Made by a program: the position numbers and the translations under genes. Positions 35,799 to 45,785 of a DNA stretch of 64,000 nt are shown here, in pieces. How positions within the stretch are numbered: the first letter of the stretch is position 1; every line of letters starts with the position of its first letter. Under the pieces are notes generated by a model that saw nothing but the letters and a program-made list of their open reading frames with translations, did no database searches and was not told the origin of the DNA. The DNA is from Dactylis glomerata (lineage: Eukaryota; Streptophyta; Magnoliopsida; Poales; Poaceae), in the NCBI GenBank assembly GCA_007115705.1, contig QXEO01000433.1:434001-498000 (forward strand), read 5' to 3'.

Positions 35799-36392
35799 TG
35801 TCGTGGTTTCGTCAACAGATCTACCATAAGGCTAGGGGTATGGCGGTTTGTGGAAGGGGGTGAACACGGAGGAGCGATCCGGGACGGTGGTAGCACGAGT
35901 TTACCCAGCTTCAGATCCCGCAACGGTGGCGAGATCCTACGTGCTGCTATAATTCACTATATGGCAACAAGTGCTCGATTACAATGATGAGGTTGGGTAT
36001 TTCGCTATGCGATTGGCCGTATGACTCTAATCTCTAGCTTCTAACTTCTGCCTCAAGGGCTGCTCCACGCCGGGCTTATAAAGGCGCCTGGCGTGGGCTA
36101 CACGTTGGTACCGGAGCGGATACAACTTGGAGTCCTAGACTAAGTCCTCTGCGTGCGCTACAGGGAAATCTGCCATGGGCCGTCTCCAAACCCGCCATGG
36201 GCCTGTAATCAGCAATCCGCCATGGGCCTGTCTCCGGATCCGCCATAAGCGCCTACGTCCAGTACCGCCGTGGCAACTTCAGCAACTGGGCCGCCCGGTA
36301 TGGCGAATCCACCATACCACCCCTGATGGGCCACCCTGGCTTGCTGATTTAGGACTACGTCGCTGGTATACCCATTTGGTATATCCCCAACA
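35799..36392 (-). repeat. TatD 3' LTR
   Basis: Begins TGTCGTGG and ends CCCCAACA, followed by GTAGCCCCCAG, the complement of the PPT. TATA box CTTTATAA on the minus strand at 36076-36083. Contains four exact ATGGCGG/CCGCCAT words. Confidence 0.95.
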
Positions 36393-36907
36393 GTAGCCCC
36401 CAGGGAACTTCAAGATCACCATCTACATCCGCCATGCTCGTCCTTGATGAGTCATTTCCGCCATAGCTCTTTTTTGCTGGGATGGCGGTTATCTTGGTGT
36501 TCCTTTTTCCATCTATCAATCCGCCGTAAATAACGGATCAAGCGACGTAGTCATCTTTAGCGAGATTTTTGGGATCCAGTGGATCATACCATTGAAATCC
36601 GCCATAAATTTCGGCACACAGTTCCTTCTAGGGCAAGGTTCACCAAGTTACTTTTTTACCCTTGGACACGTGTCGCCAGTTTAGGGTTTCTGCGATCAGG
36701 ATGAGCGGTGGTGATGGCGGGCACGAATCTCGAGGCCCGGGGTCTATATATACCCCGGCCTCTCACCCCCAGCCAGTTACCCCTTCATTCACCCCCGTCG
36801 CACTCTCTCTCTTCAGCGCCGCCACGAGAGCTTCGCTACCTCTGGTGAGCCACCGCGGAAAACCTCGCCGCCGGTAGCATTTTCCGCCGGACCATTTCAC
36901 TCAAGTC
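36393..36907 (+). promoter_or_regulatory. Leader and promoter of the TatD antisense gene
   Basis: The 515-bp leader has TATATATA at 36745-36752, 156 bp before the ATG, and five exact ATGGCGG/CCGCCAT words (chance expectation well below one). This is the best candidate promoter for the plus-strand gene. Confidence 0.65.
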
Positions 36908-39900
36908 ATGAATTCCGGATCACCAGCCCACCACTATTCCGATGCTGAGGAGGAAGATTCCGCTCTGCAACTGTCAGTCCAAGGAGAACATCCTGGGATG
37001 GCGGATTTGGATCCAGAGGACAACATGTCCAAAGTTGAGGAGGAGATGGCGGGTGCAAACCTAGATGATCCCGCAGCGGATGGCGAAGCTGAGGAGGAGG
37101 AAGCAGAGGACGCAGAAGAACAGATCCCCCAGAACCTCCATGGGTACTGGCAGAAATCCCATGTTAAGGATTCTGACGTCAAGGCCATGGAAAGCGAGGG
37201 CACCGTGGCTCCTCAAGCTGAATCCAGATGGTGGACTGACTTCAAGGCCCCAGTGCCTCTTCCTAATCCCTCCGAGATCGTGATGCTCAAATTCCACATG
37301 GAGAGGGGTCTCAGTATGCCTCCATCTCTTTTCTTCACGAATCTTCTAAAGTACTATGGACTACAGCTCCATCACATATCACCAAACAGCTTGGTGTCTA
37401 TGGCGGGTTATGCAGCTTTGTGCGAGGGATACCTCGGGATCCGCCCCAGGGTAGACCTTTTCCAACTCTTTTTCTCTGTGCGTGCCAACTATGAAGATGA
37501 CGGATCTCTTCGAACCTGCGGAACTGTTTGCTTCCTTCCACGCAGGTCGAAATAATACCCTTTCATCATGCCACTGGACTCCGCCATCGGATGGAGAGGG
37601 TCCTGGTTCTACATGGCGGACAAGCCTGCGCCATCTCAAGCCCGCGGCCTTCCTCCATTCAAGAACGTAGCTGCTGAGTCTCGCGACTCCTGGACGGCTG
37701 TCAACGATGAATCCGCCACCCCCTATGTCAAGCTCTTGGCTCGACGGATTGCCAAGCTATCTGTAGATGGCTTGAAGGGGATCGACACCATCAACTCCTG
37801 GATATCCCGGCGGATCCAGCCGCTGCAACACCGCGATCACCTGATGCACGAGTATACTGGTGCAAATGATGGCATGCGTTGTTCAGACCAGGAGCTGGAC
37901 CCCAAAATTGTCGAGAAGCGCATTCGTTCCTTGATGAAGTCTCCTAGGAAGAAGCCCTTGAAATTTGGCATGGCTATGTTTGAGAATGGCAGCTGCCCTT
38001 TGGTAAGTTCCCATTCCGCTATAGTACTATACAATATTTTCATATTTTATAGGACATAACATTTTTCTTTTAACCAGCTCAAATCACTTGGCCCTGCTCA
38101 CTTTGCCCATCCCCTTCGCCGTTCCAACCTCAAATCCGCCGCCAAGGAGGAAGTTGTTCACTCTAGCGGAAACAAAGAGGAGATAGCGGGGAATGTGGAG
38201 GATACAGCCCATACGACCCAAGAGAAGGCGGTTTCCAAGAAACGAGGCGGTAGCGGGAAAACTCGCGGAGGTGGCGGGAAATCTGCTGATTCCCGTCGTT
38301 TCGAAGCTCAACGCAGGGCGGAGCTTGAAACGCCATCCGAGAGTACCGCTACCATCAATCTGCCCAAATCAAGGTAATCTTTGGACACCCTTTTTCATTG
38401 TTTTGCTGCTTTCCATTTCTAATCCCTTTTCTCTTAGAAGAAAGAAGCCTACTGTCAGGGAGCCGTCCTCCAAGCGAGCCAAGCCCTCCCCTGCGACTAT
38501 CCCGCTCACCCCTGATGCACCAACTCCCTCCGTTCGTATCGATATTGATATGGAGGATGCTGGTGGTCAGTTTGACCCAATGCCAGAAATCAACCCAACG
38601 ACTGAAGCTGCGACTAATGATGTCGTCCAAAGCGAAAAGGCTTCTGGCTCTCAGGGTCAGGTGGCGGATACTCCGTCTGGGGCCAGCTTATACTGGAGAC
38701 AAAAGCAACTTGAGGTCGTCAATCTTATTTCTAGCCAGGAAGATGCTAGCAACCAGCTGTCCAGTGGCATTGCCGCTTTTGTTGAGAAAACATCAACTAT
38801 GAAGAAGGTATGTACTCCTAGTAGCCCCCGAGCGCCATAGCGGATTGCAGACTTGATCCGCTATGGGGCTTCAAGATTGACTTCTGTAAGTTTTTGAATA
38901 GTACAGCCCCCGAGCACTCGTAGTTCACACAGTGCTCTATAGAGAACTTTAAATTTCATACTGAGTAGCCCCCGAGCGTTATGGCGGATAATTATCCGGC
39001 ATAAAGCTCTTAGGAGAAAAAATCAGCATAAGTAGCCCCCAAGCATCATGGCGGATAGTCCTTCATCAGGATGCTCTAAGAGTGACTAAAAAATCAACAT
39101 GAGTAGCCCCCGAGCGTCATGGTGGATTCTATCCATCATGATGCTCTAAGAGTGACTAACACTTCAAATTTTGCTAGAACTACAAGAAGGTGGTGGAGGA
39201 CCTGGTCCAGGTCGTGAGCTCGCAGGAGAAGGAGCTGGCGGAGAAAGGCGCTCTTGTGGCGGATTTGCGGCAGCAGCTTGAGAATAGCGGTAATCTACCT
39301 TAAGTTTCCTTTATGCTTATTCAATCAATGCTGAACTGATAAGATTCCGCCATGCAGACGCTGCCAAGCTCAAGTCCACACTTGAGGGGATGAAGAAAGG
39401 CCACGCCATTGCGATGGATGGGCTGAATGAACAGCTCCGGAAATCGCTGGCTGAAAACGCCACCCTCGAGAGGCAGCTGAAGGACCAGGAGAACCAGGGC
39501 AAGAAGAAGGACAAGGAGATAGCGGATCTCTGCAAAGCCGCCGCTGACTTTGAGAAGCGGCGTGAAGGCTTTAACGAGCTCCTCCATCACTTCCAGGACA
39601 ACTTGCTAGGTACTATTTCTTCTTATAGCGTAAAGTTTCTTCAATATCTGTTATGCCGTTCGTGACGCATCTTCTTTTTTCCACCATGCAGCTTCCTTGG
39701 GGCAAAGCGAGGTGGACACCGCTGAGGGCTTGCGCATGGCCACCGACGCAGCGAGGAAGGAGCTTGATGGCCTTCTCAGCGCTGGTCGCCAAGCGTGCGG
39801 GAGCCTGCAGATAGCGGGTTCTTCCAACCTTTCCGCCATCGCGCTCACGCAGAAGCTTCTGCTGGTGCCGGGGCTGGTGGCAGACTGGAAGTTGTCCTCC

Positions 39901-40206
39901 GCTCGGGGTGGTGCCAGGACGGCATTAACCTTGGCAAAGGCCCACTATCCCGAGATGGACCTGGACCAGCTCACCTCCGGCATCCCTGAGAGCGGCGAGG
40001 ACGGCGCGCCGGTGGACGAGGCCGCCATCCGGCAGAGCATGCTTGGATATGATCAACTGTGTGCCCTTGGCACTCAGTTGAACGTATATTATGAAGCATA
40101 CGAGCTGCCAGGGTCGCCAAGCCAAGCTTCGGCATCCGCCTCCGTGGCAACTGCAGGTGGTGATGGCGGTGACGAGGTGTCCTCCAAGGTTCCGCCATCT
40201 TCTTGA
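36908..40206 (+). pseudogene. TatD antisense gene, PF04195-like coiled-coil protein, six exons
   Basis: Exons 36908-38002, 38078-38373, 38438-38807, 39178-39289, 39358-39609 and 39692-40206 chain with matching phases to 880 codons including the stop. Order: acidic N-terminus; PF04195-like core (GLSMPPSLFFTNLLKYYGLQ, LCEGYLGIRPRVDLF, GWRGSWFYM); basic region (KKRGGSGKTRGGGGK) in exon 2; coiled coil in exons 4-5 (QQLENS, LKDQENQGKKKDKE); C-terminal helical domain and A/S/G tail. One stop, TAA at 37553-37555, interrupts exon 1 where a glutamine codon is likely; everything after it is open. Family function is unknown; despite its name it has no visible catalytic motif. A coiled coil plus basic region would fit a nucleic-acid-binding scaffold. 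Confidence 0.82.
38818..39120 (+). repeat. PPT-like array in intron 3 of the TatD antisense gene
   Basis: Five units start at 38821, 38903, 38965, 39032 and 39103 with GTAGCCCCCGAGC or one-base variants, spaced 62-82 bp, each followed in most units by a CAT/TAT-GGCGGAT word. In element orientation each reads GCTCGGGGGCTAC, nearly the true PPT beside the 3' LTR (36393). Confidence 0.8.
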
Positions 40207-40853
40207 GATGTGCCCTGCGATATGGCAGGAAAAAATACTTTGCATTAATTCGGCCCCTGAGTGGGTCTGTAATCTTAAACTTAAACTGCGTGTGATGTGT
40301 TTGCACTATGACTGATCTGCTTGTGGCGGATCAGTGGAATGCTTGTGAACTTTTGCAGTTTGTTTTTTTATGAAGTGGTTTAATTGCGCGAAGAAACTGC
40401 CAGGCCTAGTTTTATGCAACTTGCAGTTTTTGCCATGCCCAAAAACAACACTTAAAATTTTTCACGCGTAGGATTATGCGATCCGCCATCCGGCTCTCTG
40501 TGCTTGACTTTTCGTGAGATGGCGAAATCTTCGCACGAACAATCCGCTAGGGCGACAATACTTAATAGCAACCGTCCAGAACCCTGAGCAGATGGCGGCT
40601 TAGATCATCAAAAAGTCACTACTCTGGAATCCACACAGAGAACATCGAATGAAGATCAAAACATAAAAAAGCTACGCGGACCGCTTATGGCGGATTTAAA
40701 AGAGACGCAAGTGCAAAGCACAATTGCACAAAAGGTTCTATACGATCTAAATGAACAATAAAGGAGGTAAAAGACTCAGAAAAAATCAAGAGTGAACCAA
40801 ATGCTTTATTTCATTGATCATATAGAGGTGCCTATTACATAGCTAAAAAAGTG
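40207..40853. other. Convergent spacer of TatD
   Basis: The stretch lies between the ends of the antisense gene and of pol. It has no open frame of note and three exact ATGGCGG/CCGCCAT words. Its length, 647 bp, equals the TatA spacer at 7833-8479. Confidence 0.8.
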
Positions 40854-41375
40854 CTAAGTGTAGAAAGGACATAGCTGTGCGATGTTCCATGGACGATCTG
40901 TCTCGTCGTAGATATCGGCAGGGTCTCTTCGTTTGCGCTTCTTAGTTGGTCGCTTATCTAGCTCGCGAATGTCAACGAGGTAGTAGGAACCATTCAGTAG
41001 AGCTTTGCTGATAACGAAGGGTCCTTCCCAAGGCGGGGATAGCTTGTGGGACTTCTGCTGTTTGTGGCGTAGCACCAGGTCACCTTCCTTAAACGAGCGT
41101 TGGCGAACTCGCCTGCTGTGATAGCGGCGGAGATTCTGCTGGTAGATGGCGGATCTCTGGGCTGCTAGGTCACGCTCTTCTTCCAGCAGGTCCACAGATA
41201 GTTGTCTGGACGCTTCTGCATCTTCTTCCTTGTAGGCCTCGACTCTTGGAGAATCATACTGAACATCACTTGGCAAGATTGCCTCTGCTCTGTAGACTAA
41301 GAAGAAAGGGGTAAGGCCGGTTGATCTGTTTGGCGTGGTCCGTAGACTCCACAGTACAGATGGCAACTCCTCTGC
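40854..41375 (-). pseudogene. TatD integrase C-terminal domain
   Basis: After a TAG at 41376-41378 (tryptophan in TatA: CWLDELP) the frame continues with LPSVLWSLRTTPNRSTG, GDLVLRHK and WEGPFVISKA and ends WNIAQLCPFYT. This is the chromatin/DNA-binding tail of a Gypsy integrase, with a K/R-rich insert (KRPTKKRKRR) near the end that could be a nuclear localisation signal. Confidence 0.88.
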
Positions 41376-42971
41376 CTAGGCTCCAGCTGCTCTATGTAGC
41401 GGTGCTTCTAGGCGTGGCTTGATCCCTGACATGATTAGTCTGTTGGTCCGCTCAACTTGGCCATTAGACTGTGGATGTGCCACAGATGCTAGGTCAAGGC
41501 GGATTCCGTTGTGATGGCAATATTCTTCAACTTCTCCCTGAGACAAGTTTGTGCCATTATCGGTGATGATGCTGTGTGGGATGCCGAATCTGACCACAAT
41601 GTCCTTGACAAACTTTAGGGCGGTTTTGCCATCAAGTTTTCTGATGGGCTTAGCTTCCACCCACTTCGTGAATTTGTCTACCGCTACCAAAAGGTGCGTA
41701 AATCCCGAAGGTGCTGTTTTTAGCGGACCCACCATGTCCAGCCCCCAGACTGCAAAAGGCCAAGTTATAGGGATCGTATGCAGTGCTGTGGCGGGCATAT
41801 GGGTTTGCTTGGAGTACATCTGGCAACCATGGCAGAGCTCCACAATGCGGTCTGCATCTGCCTTGGCTGTTGGCCAGTAGAACCCATGGCGGAATGCTTT
41901 AGCTACTAGGGATCTGGCGGCGGCGTGATGCCCACATTCGCCTTCATGAATCTCTCTTAGTATTTCGATTCCATCCACTTGGGATATGCACTTCATGAAA
42001 ATTCCCGAGGTGCTTCGTTTGTAGAGTTGGCCATCTATGATGGTATACGCTTTGACTCTATGCTCGATTTGTCTTTTTTGGACTTCGTCTTCAGGAAGCT
42101 TCTTGGTCGTCAGAAATTCCAGGTAGGGCTCTGCCCATGGCGGATTGCTTGGCAAAACCGCCATAACAGGGGAGCTCGCTATCTTCAGATTTTCTGGATC
42201 CACCATCTTAACTGATGGTACGCGCAGATGCTCGAGGAATACGCCTGGCGGAACTGCCTTACGGCTGGATCCCAGTTTGGACAAGGTATCGGCCGCCATG
42301 TTATCTTCTCGCCGTACATGTTTTATGTCGTAGCCGAGGAAACTTTTGGCCATCTCGTCCACTTCATCTCTGTATGCCGCCATGACTTCGTTCCGAGCTT
42401 TATATGTGCCAGCCACCTGCTGAGCCACAAGGTCAGAGTCTCCACAGCACATGATGTGTTGTACGCCGATCTCCTTTGCGACACGTAGCCCGTGTAGTAG
42501 CGCTTCATATTCCGCGATGTTGTTGGTGGTGGGGAAGTGAATCTGGAGAACGTAGCTTAGCTCATCTCCCTTGGGAGATTTGAGTGTCACTCCAGCCCCC
42601 GAGCCGTGTAGCAACTTTGAGCCATCAAAGTGCATCACCCAATGCTCTGGTTCTGGGACGGGCGTAGTTTCCTGCGCTTCCTTCCAATCCGCCATAAACT
42701 CCGCCAAAGCCTGAGACTTGATGGCGGTGCGAGGCTTGTAGTCGATGTCGAAAGAGGCCAATTCAATGCCCCACTTCGCAACTCGTCCTGTTGCGTCGCT
42801 GTTGTTGATGATGTCCTTCAGTGGGGCTTTGCTCACCACTGTGATCTTATGGTCATAGAAGTAATGCCTTAACTTACGAGAAGCTAGGAAAACTCCGTAT
42901 GCCAATTTTTGGTAGTGAGGGTAGCGCTGCTTGGATTCCGTCAGGACCTCGCTGACATAGTAGACTGGTCT
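41376..42971 (-). pseudogene. TatD RNase H and integrase N-terminal and core domains
   Basis: RNase H residues: D in MHFDGSKLL, E in NIAEYEALLHGL, D in CGDSDLVAQQ, D in REDNMAADTL. The integrase zinc finger HHCC follows (ECGHHAAAR ... CHGCQ), then the D,D(35)E core: D in VAVDKFTKW, D in IITDNGTNL, E in NGQVERTNR. The reading frame is intact from 42905 to 41376. The upstream TAG at 42972-42974 stands where TatA has glutamine in MQRPVYY. Confidence 0.92.
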
Positions 42972-44078
42972 CTATACGCCATCCTCCTGCGCTTCTTCCT
43001 TACGCTCTACCACTATGACGATGCTGACCACCCTATTGGTTGCCGCCATGTACAGTAACATGGGTTCCTGGTCTTCGGGAGCCGCTAGGACTGGTGCAGT
43101 GGATAACACTCTCTTCAGATCCTTAAGCGCAGCGTCTGCCTCGTCGGTCCAGACGAATTCGTCTGATTTCTTCATCAGCTTGTAGAGTGGCAAAGCCTTC
43201 TCACCAAGACGACTGATGAATCTGCTCACTGCTGCCACGCAGCCTGTGAGTCGCTGTACGTCTTTTAGGTCGATGGGCCGGGAGATGTCGAGGATTGCCT
43301 TGATCTTCTCCGGGTTAACCTCAATTCCGCGGTGGGAGACGATGAATCCTAGGAGTTGTCCAGCTGGGACCCCGAAGACGCACTTCGTTGGGTTAAGCAT
43401 CATGTTGTACTTCCTAAGATTGTCAAAGGTCTCTTGCAAATCTGCTATAAGGCCATCTTGCTTCTTAGACATAACTGCGATGTCGTCCACGTATGCGTGG
43501 ATATTTCGTCCGATTTGATCCGCCAGGCACTTTTGCATGGTGCGCTGATACGTTGCTCCTGCGTTTTTCAGACCGAATGGCATTGTGACATAGCAATATG
43601 TGCCATAAGGTGTTACGAACGACGTAGCGAGCTGATCGGACTTTTTCATCTTAATCTGGTGGTATCCGGAGTAGGCATCTAAGAAACACAGTAGCTCCGA
43701 TCCCACCGTCGAGTCAATGACTTGGTCAATGCGAGGCAAGGGAAAAGGGTCTTTTGGACATGCTTTGTTCAGGCCAGTGTAATCTACACACATGCGCAGA
43801 ACTTTTGTGTTTTTCTTAGGAACTAGTACCGGATTTGCCACCCACTTAGTATGTATCACTTCCTTGATGAAGCCTGCTTTCAACAGCTTGGAAATTTCCT
43901 TTGCTATGGCGCGGCGCTTTTCATCTCCGAAGCGTCTCATGGCTTGTCTTACTGGCTTTGAGCCAGGAATTATCTGCAGAGCATGCTCGGCGAGTTCTCT
44001 GGGTACACCCGTCATGTCAGATGGCTGCCATGCGAAGATGTCCCGGTTCTCACGGAGGAACTCGACGAGCGCGCTTTC
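42972..44078 (-). pseudogene. TatD reverse transcriptase
   Basis: Open from the UAG at 44079 to 42972. Motifs: MCVDYTGLNKACPKDPFPLP, CFLDAYSGYHQI, MPFGLKNAGATYQR, YVDDI active site, KCVFGVPAGQLLGF. Complete Ty3/Gypsy RT with no frameshift. The equivalent TatC RT lacks 18 residues between the YVDD and the VSHRGIE motif that are present here. Confidence 0.93.
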
Positions 44079-44081
44079 CTA
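44079..44081 (-). other. In-frame UAG between PR and RT of TatD
   Basis: Coding strand CCC AAA TAG GAA AGC GCG CTC; same site and context as in TatA and TatC. Confidence 0.9.
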
Positions 44082-45785
44082 TTTGGGGGACAAATTTGTC
44101 CCAATGGCGGTGGTCATGGCGGCATCGCCAGCGACAAGTTCCACCTGTTTTGTATCGACTGTAGGCTTGAAGGTGGGCGGGGAGGCGGAAACCTCCTGCT
44201 TGGATGCCGGCATCTCCGCGGGGTCCGTAGCGGCATGGATTTCTTTGAATTCCTCGCCGAAGAACACTACTTCCGCGAAGGCGGCTTCTCCTTCCTCGCA
44301 CTCCTTTGCCTTTCTGAAGCTGCCATAAACGGTGATTATGCCATCCGGTCCTGGCATCTTTAGTTGATTATAGATGTAGCATGGCCTTGCATGGAAGCTA
44401 TGGAAGGCGGGGCGCCCGAAGATTACGTGGTAAGTGCTTTTGAACGGGACCACCTCAAAGGTTATGGGCTCTTCTCTATAGTTATCCTCACTACCGAAGG
44501 CAACCTTGAGTGTGATGGACCCGAGGGACTTGGCCTGGCGACCAGGAACCACCCCATAAAAGGTGGCCGCGCTATGGCGGAGTTGGGTCTTGGTGAGGCC
44601 GAGCTTTGTCAAAGTTTCCACGTACATGATGTTCAAGCTGCTGCCGCCATCCATTAAGCATTTGGAGAACTCATAGCCATGGATTACAGGGCATACCACC
44701 ACGGCGTAATATCCATCTGGAATATGCTCTGGATGATCATCGCGGCTCCAGTGCACCGGTACTTCAGACCATCGGATGTACTGGCGGATTTTTGGCACGG
44801 TGGCATTAAGGGAGCGCATAGCAGCTCTCTGTGCCTTAGCCGTGGGGGGTCCAAGGAATGTGTGAAAGGCACCTTTTTTGTCCTTGATTGGGTTACCCTT
44901 GCCAGCACCACCCTCTGCCTTTTCGGCAGGTTTGGGCACAGGGTCTTCGTCCATATCACTGCCATCCCTGGACTCCTTATCTTTGTCCGCTTTTCCTTTG
45001 CCACGAGGCCGTTGTCGCCGGCTACGCTTGAAGCCAGCTTCTTGATCCGCCTTAAGGTCGTTGACAAACTTGCAGTTCCGTTTGGTGTGGTTGCACTTTC
45101 CCGATGCGTCACGATGGGCAAAACACGACATATCGCGGTATTCGTCGTAAGACACGGGGGCGGATGGCGCCGAAGCGGGAGTTGCAGAACTCCGCGGCTG
45201 GCCACCGCCACCTCCGCGTCCCCTGCCGAGCTGGCTGCTTTGACCCTTGTCAGTGAAGGTTGTGGCCACCATATCCGGAGCCTGCTGCTCTTCTGGCGGA
45301 TTCTTCCGTTTATTGCTGCTATTCCGCTTTCCAGTGTTCTGGATGGCGGAAGCCTTCAGAGATTCGCGGGCGTCGTCGTCGGCGGCCGCGTAGTTGCTTG
45401 CGATGGTGATCATGGAATTTAGGGTCAGTTTCCCTTCGTTCCTTTCCCGCAACAGGCGATGGCGGAGCAGTTGGCCTCTCTCCAAACTGTCAATAAACGC
45501 GAGGATGGCGGATTCGTCAGTAACCCCTTCACAGGAGTTCTTCATATCCAGCCATCGCGCGAGGAAAGTTCGGGAGGTCTCGTCGTCGGCTCGGCGGCAC
45601 CGTTGGAGGTCACCAATGTTGTGGGGTCTCTTGTAAGTTCCCTCGAAATTTTCGGTGAACGCAGTTTGCATATCGAACCAGGTTTGGATGGAGTTTTCTG
45701 CCAAGTCATTTATCCACTGCCTCGCGGTGCCGGATAGCATCAGGGGCAAATAGCGGACAGCGACATTGGGAGATCCCCCGGTGAA
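44082..45785 (-). pseudogene. TatD gag C-terminal part, zinc knuckle and protease
   Basis: The frame starts with the capsid part (MLSGTARQWINDL, FEGTYKRPHNI), then a zinc knuckle C-x2-H-x8-H-x4-C (CFAHRDASGKCNHTKRNC), a K/R/D-rich linker, and the protease with KCLMDGGSSLNIMY, where the usual D-S/T-G is D-G-G, and HVIFGRPAFHSF. It is continuous with gag upstream apart from the TAA at 45786-45788. The protease would mature the polyprotein; D-G-G also appears in TatC, so it may be a lineage variant rather than damage. Confidence 0.88.

Noticed and set aside
38818..39120. CRISPR-like array
   Set aside because: Only the short PPT-like part is repeated, spacing varies, units are alike outside it, and the context is a plant retrotransposon intron.
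44679..45422. Plus-strand frame of 247 codons
   Set aside because: It is the antisense shadow of TatD gag, whose zinc knuckle and capsid motifs are clear on the minus strand.
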